DNA of 64,000 nt, taken from assembly GCA_963920665.1 (NCBI GenBank), contig OY987266.1:997001-1061000 (forward strand), in the 5' to 3' direction. The notes below the pieces were generated by a model, which was not told the DNA's origin, made no database searches, and saw nothing but the letters and a program-made list of their open reading frames with translations. Within the stretch, counting starts at the first letter, position 1. Each line of letters starts with the position of its first letter. Position numbers and translations under genes: made by a program. Source of the DNA: Straminergon stramineum. Its lineage: Eukaryota > Streptophyta > Bryopsida > Hypnales > Calliergonaceae. Positions 63,669-64,000 of this stretch are shown piece after piece.

Positions 63669-64000
63669 GGTTTTTTGACGGCACGGTGCGTTGCCGAATG
63701 TGGAAGGTATTTGTCTCCAACAAATATATCAAGTGTTTGTCGAACCCTAAAGGGGACCGAGAAGCTCAAATTGAGCCTGCTGTGTTGATTTTTGAAGATC
63801 AGTCATCTTACTGATTGTACTTCTCCTTGACACTGCAGTCTGAACTTTGAGAATTCAATTGCAGCTGCATTCCATCTTTGGTTTCAATGCATGGTTGCTG
63901 AGTGGTGCAGGGGCGAATATCCTTCATCCTTGGACCGTCGCGTACAGTCATCCTGCACGGGAGCAGCAAATTGTAAGGTTTGTGTGCAGTGTACTTCTCT
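63669..64000 (+). other. 3' flank of the maturase gene
   Basis: Probably 3' UTR. No further coding exon was recognised before the window ends. The frame at 63626-63814 overlaps the CDS end in another frame. Confidence 0.45.

Noticed and set aside
1..64000. A bacterial-style operon, defence system or biosynthetic cluster
   Set aside because: The window is eukaryotic with spliced, well-separated genes of unrelated housekeeping roles; nothing supports a co-transcribed system.
1..64000. tRNA, rRNA or other structural RNA genes
   Set aside because: No tRNA cloverleaf, rRNA or snRNA core sequence was recognised by eye on either strand; a covariance-model scan would be needed to exclude small ones.

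Overview
This window is nuclear DNA of a land plant. The evidence is spliceosomal introns with GT/AG borders, plant-type eIF3a and SKI3 proteins, a B3 DNA-binding domain, telo-box promoter motifs, a Ty1/Copia retrotransposon and a Helitron-type helicase fragment. The species cannot be named from the sequence. Long AT-rich intergenic DNA full of small inverted-repeat transposons surrounds GC-richer exons. I lean to a seed-free plant (moss, liverwort or similar), but this is only an impression.

Layout: (1) 1-4501 is the 3' part of an eIF3a gene on the + strand, the outer left arm of a large inverted repeat. (2) 4.5-12.8 kb is repeat DNA, including the older, diverged inner left arm (about 5.47-7.34 kb). 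(3) 12846-23146 (- strand) is a complete 26-exon SKI3 gene, the scaffold of the SKI/exosome RNA-decay complex. (4) 23.1-27.6 kb is intergenic. (5) 27.6-32.6 kb (- strand) is a decayed gene with coiled-coil and B3-domain exons, three in-frame nonsense codons and a 1.1-kb solo LTR. (6) 34-39.5 kb holds TTAA-bordered elements, a Pif1/Helitron helicase fragment and a second, degraded LTR. (7) 39.5-43 kb is the inner right arm, followed by a Copia element (43.2-48.9 kb, - strand) with nested insertions. (8) 49318-56821 is the complete second eIF3a gene on the - strand; its 3' part is the outer right arm. (9) 57-60.7 kb is AT-rich repeat DNA. (10) 61589-63668 (+ strand) is a three-exon nuclear gene for a group II intron maturase-like protein with a probable mitochondrial presequence.

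The most striking points follow. The two eIF3a arms are collinear over 4,270 bases with no length difference, introns included, and I found no mismatch wherever I compared them. Identity stops exactly at a small transposon present in only one arm, whereas the inner arms are clearly diverged; this pattern suggests recent gene conversion inside an old inverted duplication, or an assembly artefact. At least eight elements begin and end with TTAA and have CCCCTAAAGG-like inverted termini, which looks like a high-copy piggyBac-type MITE family. The nuclear maturase keeps an FADD motif and domain X but appears to have lost the first RT motif.

The intact genes share a loose theme of RNA metabolism (translation initiation, mRNA decay, organelle intron splicing), but nothing suggests an operon-like system. 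Exon borders were set by reading splice signals by eye; only the junction of SKI3 exons 1 and 2 could not be resolved.
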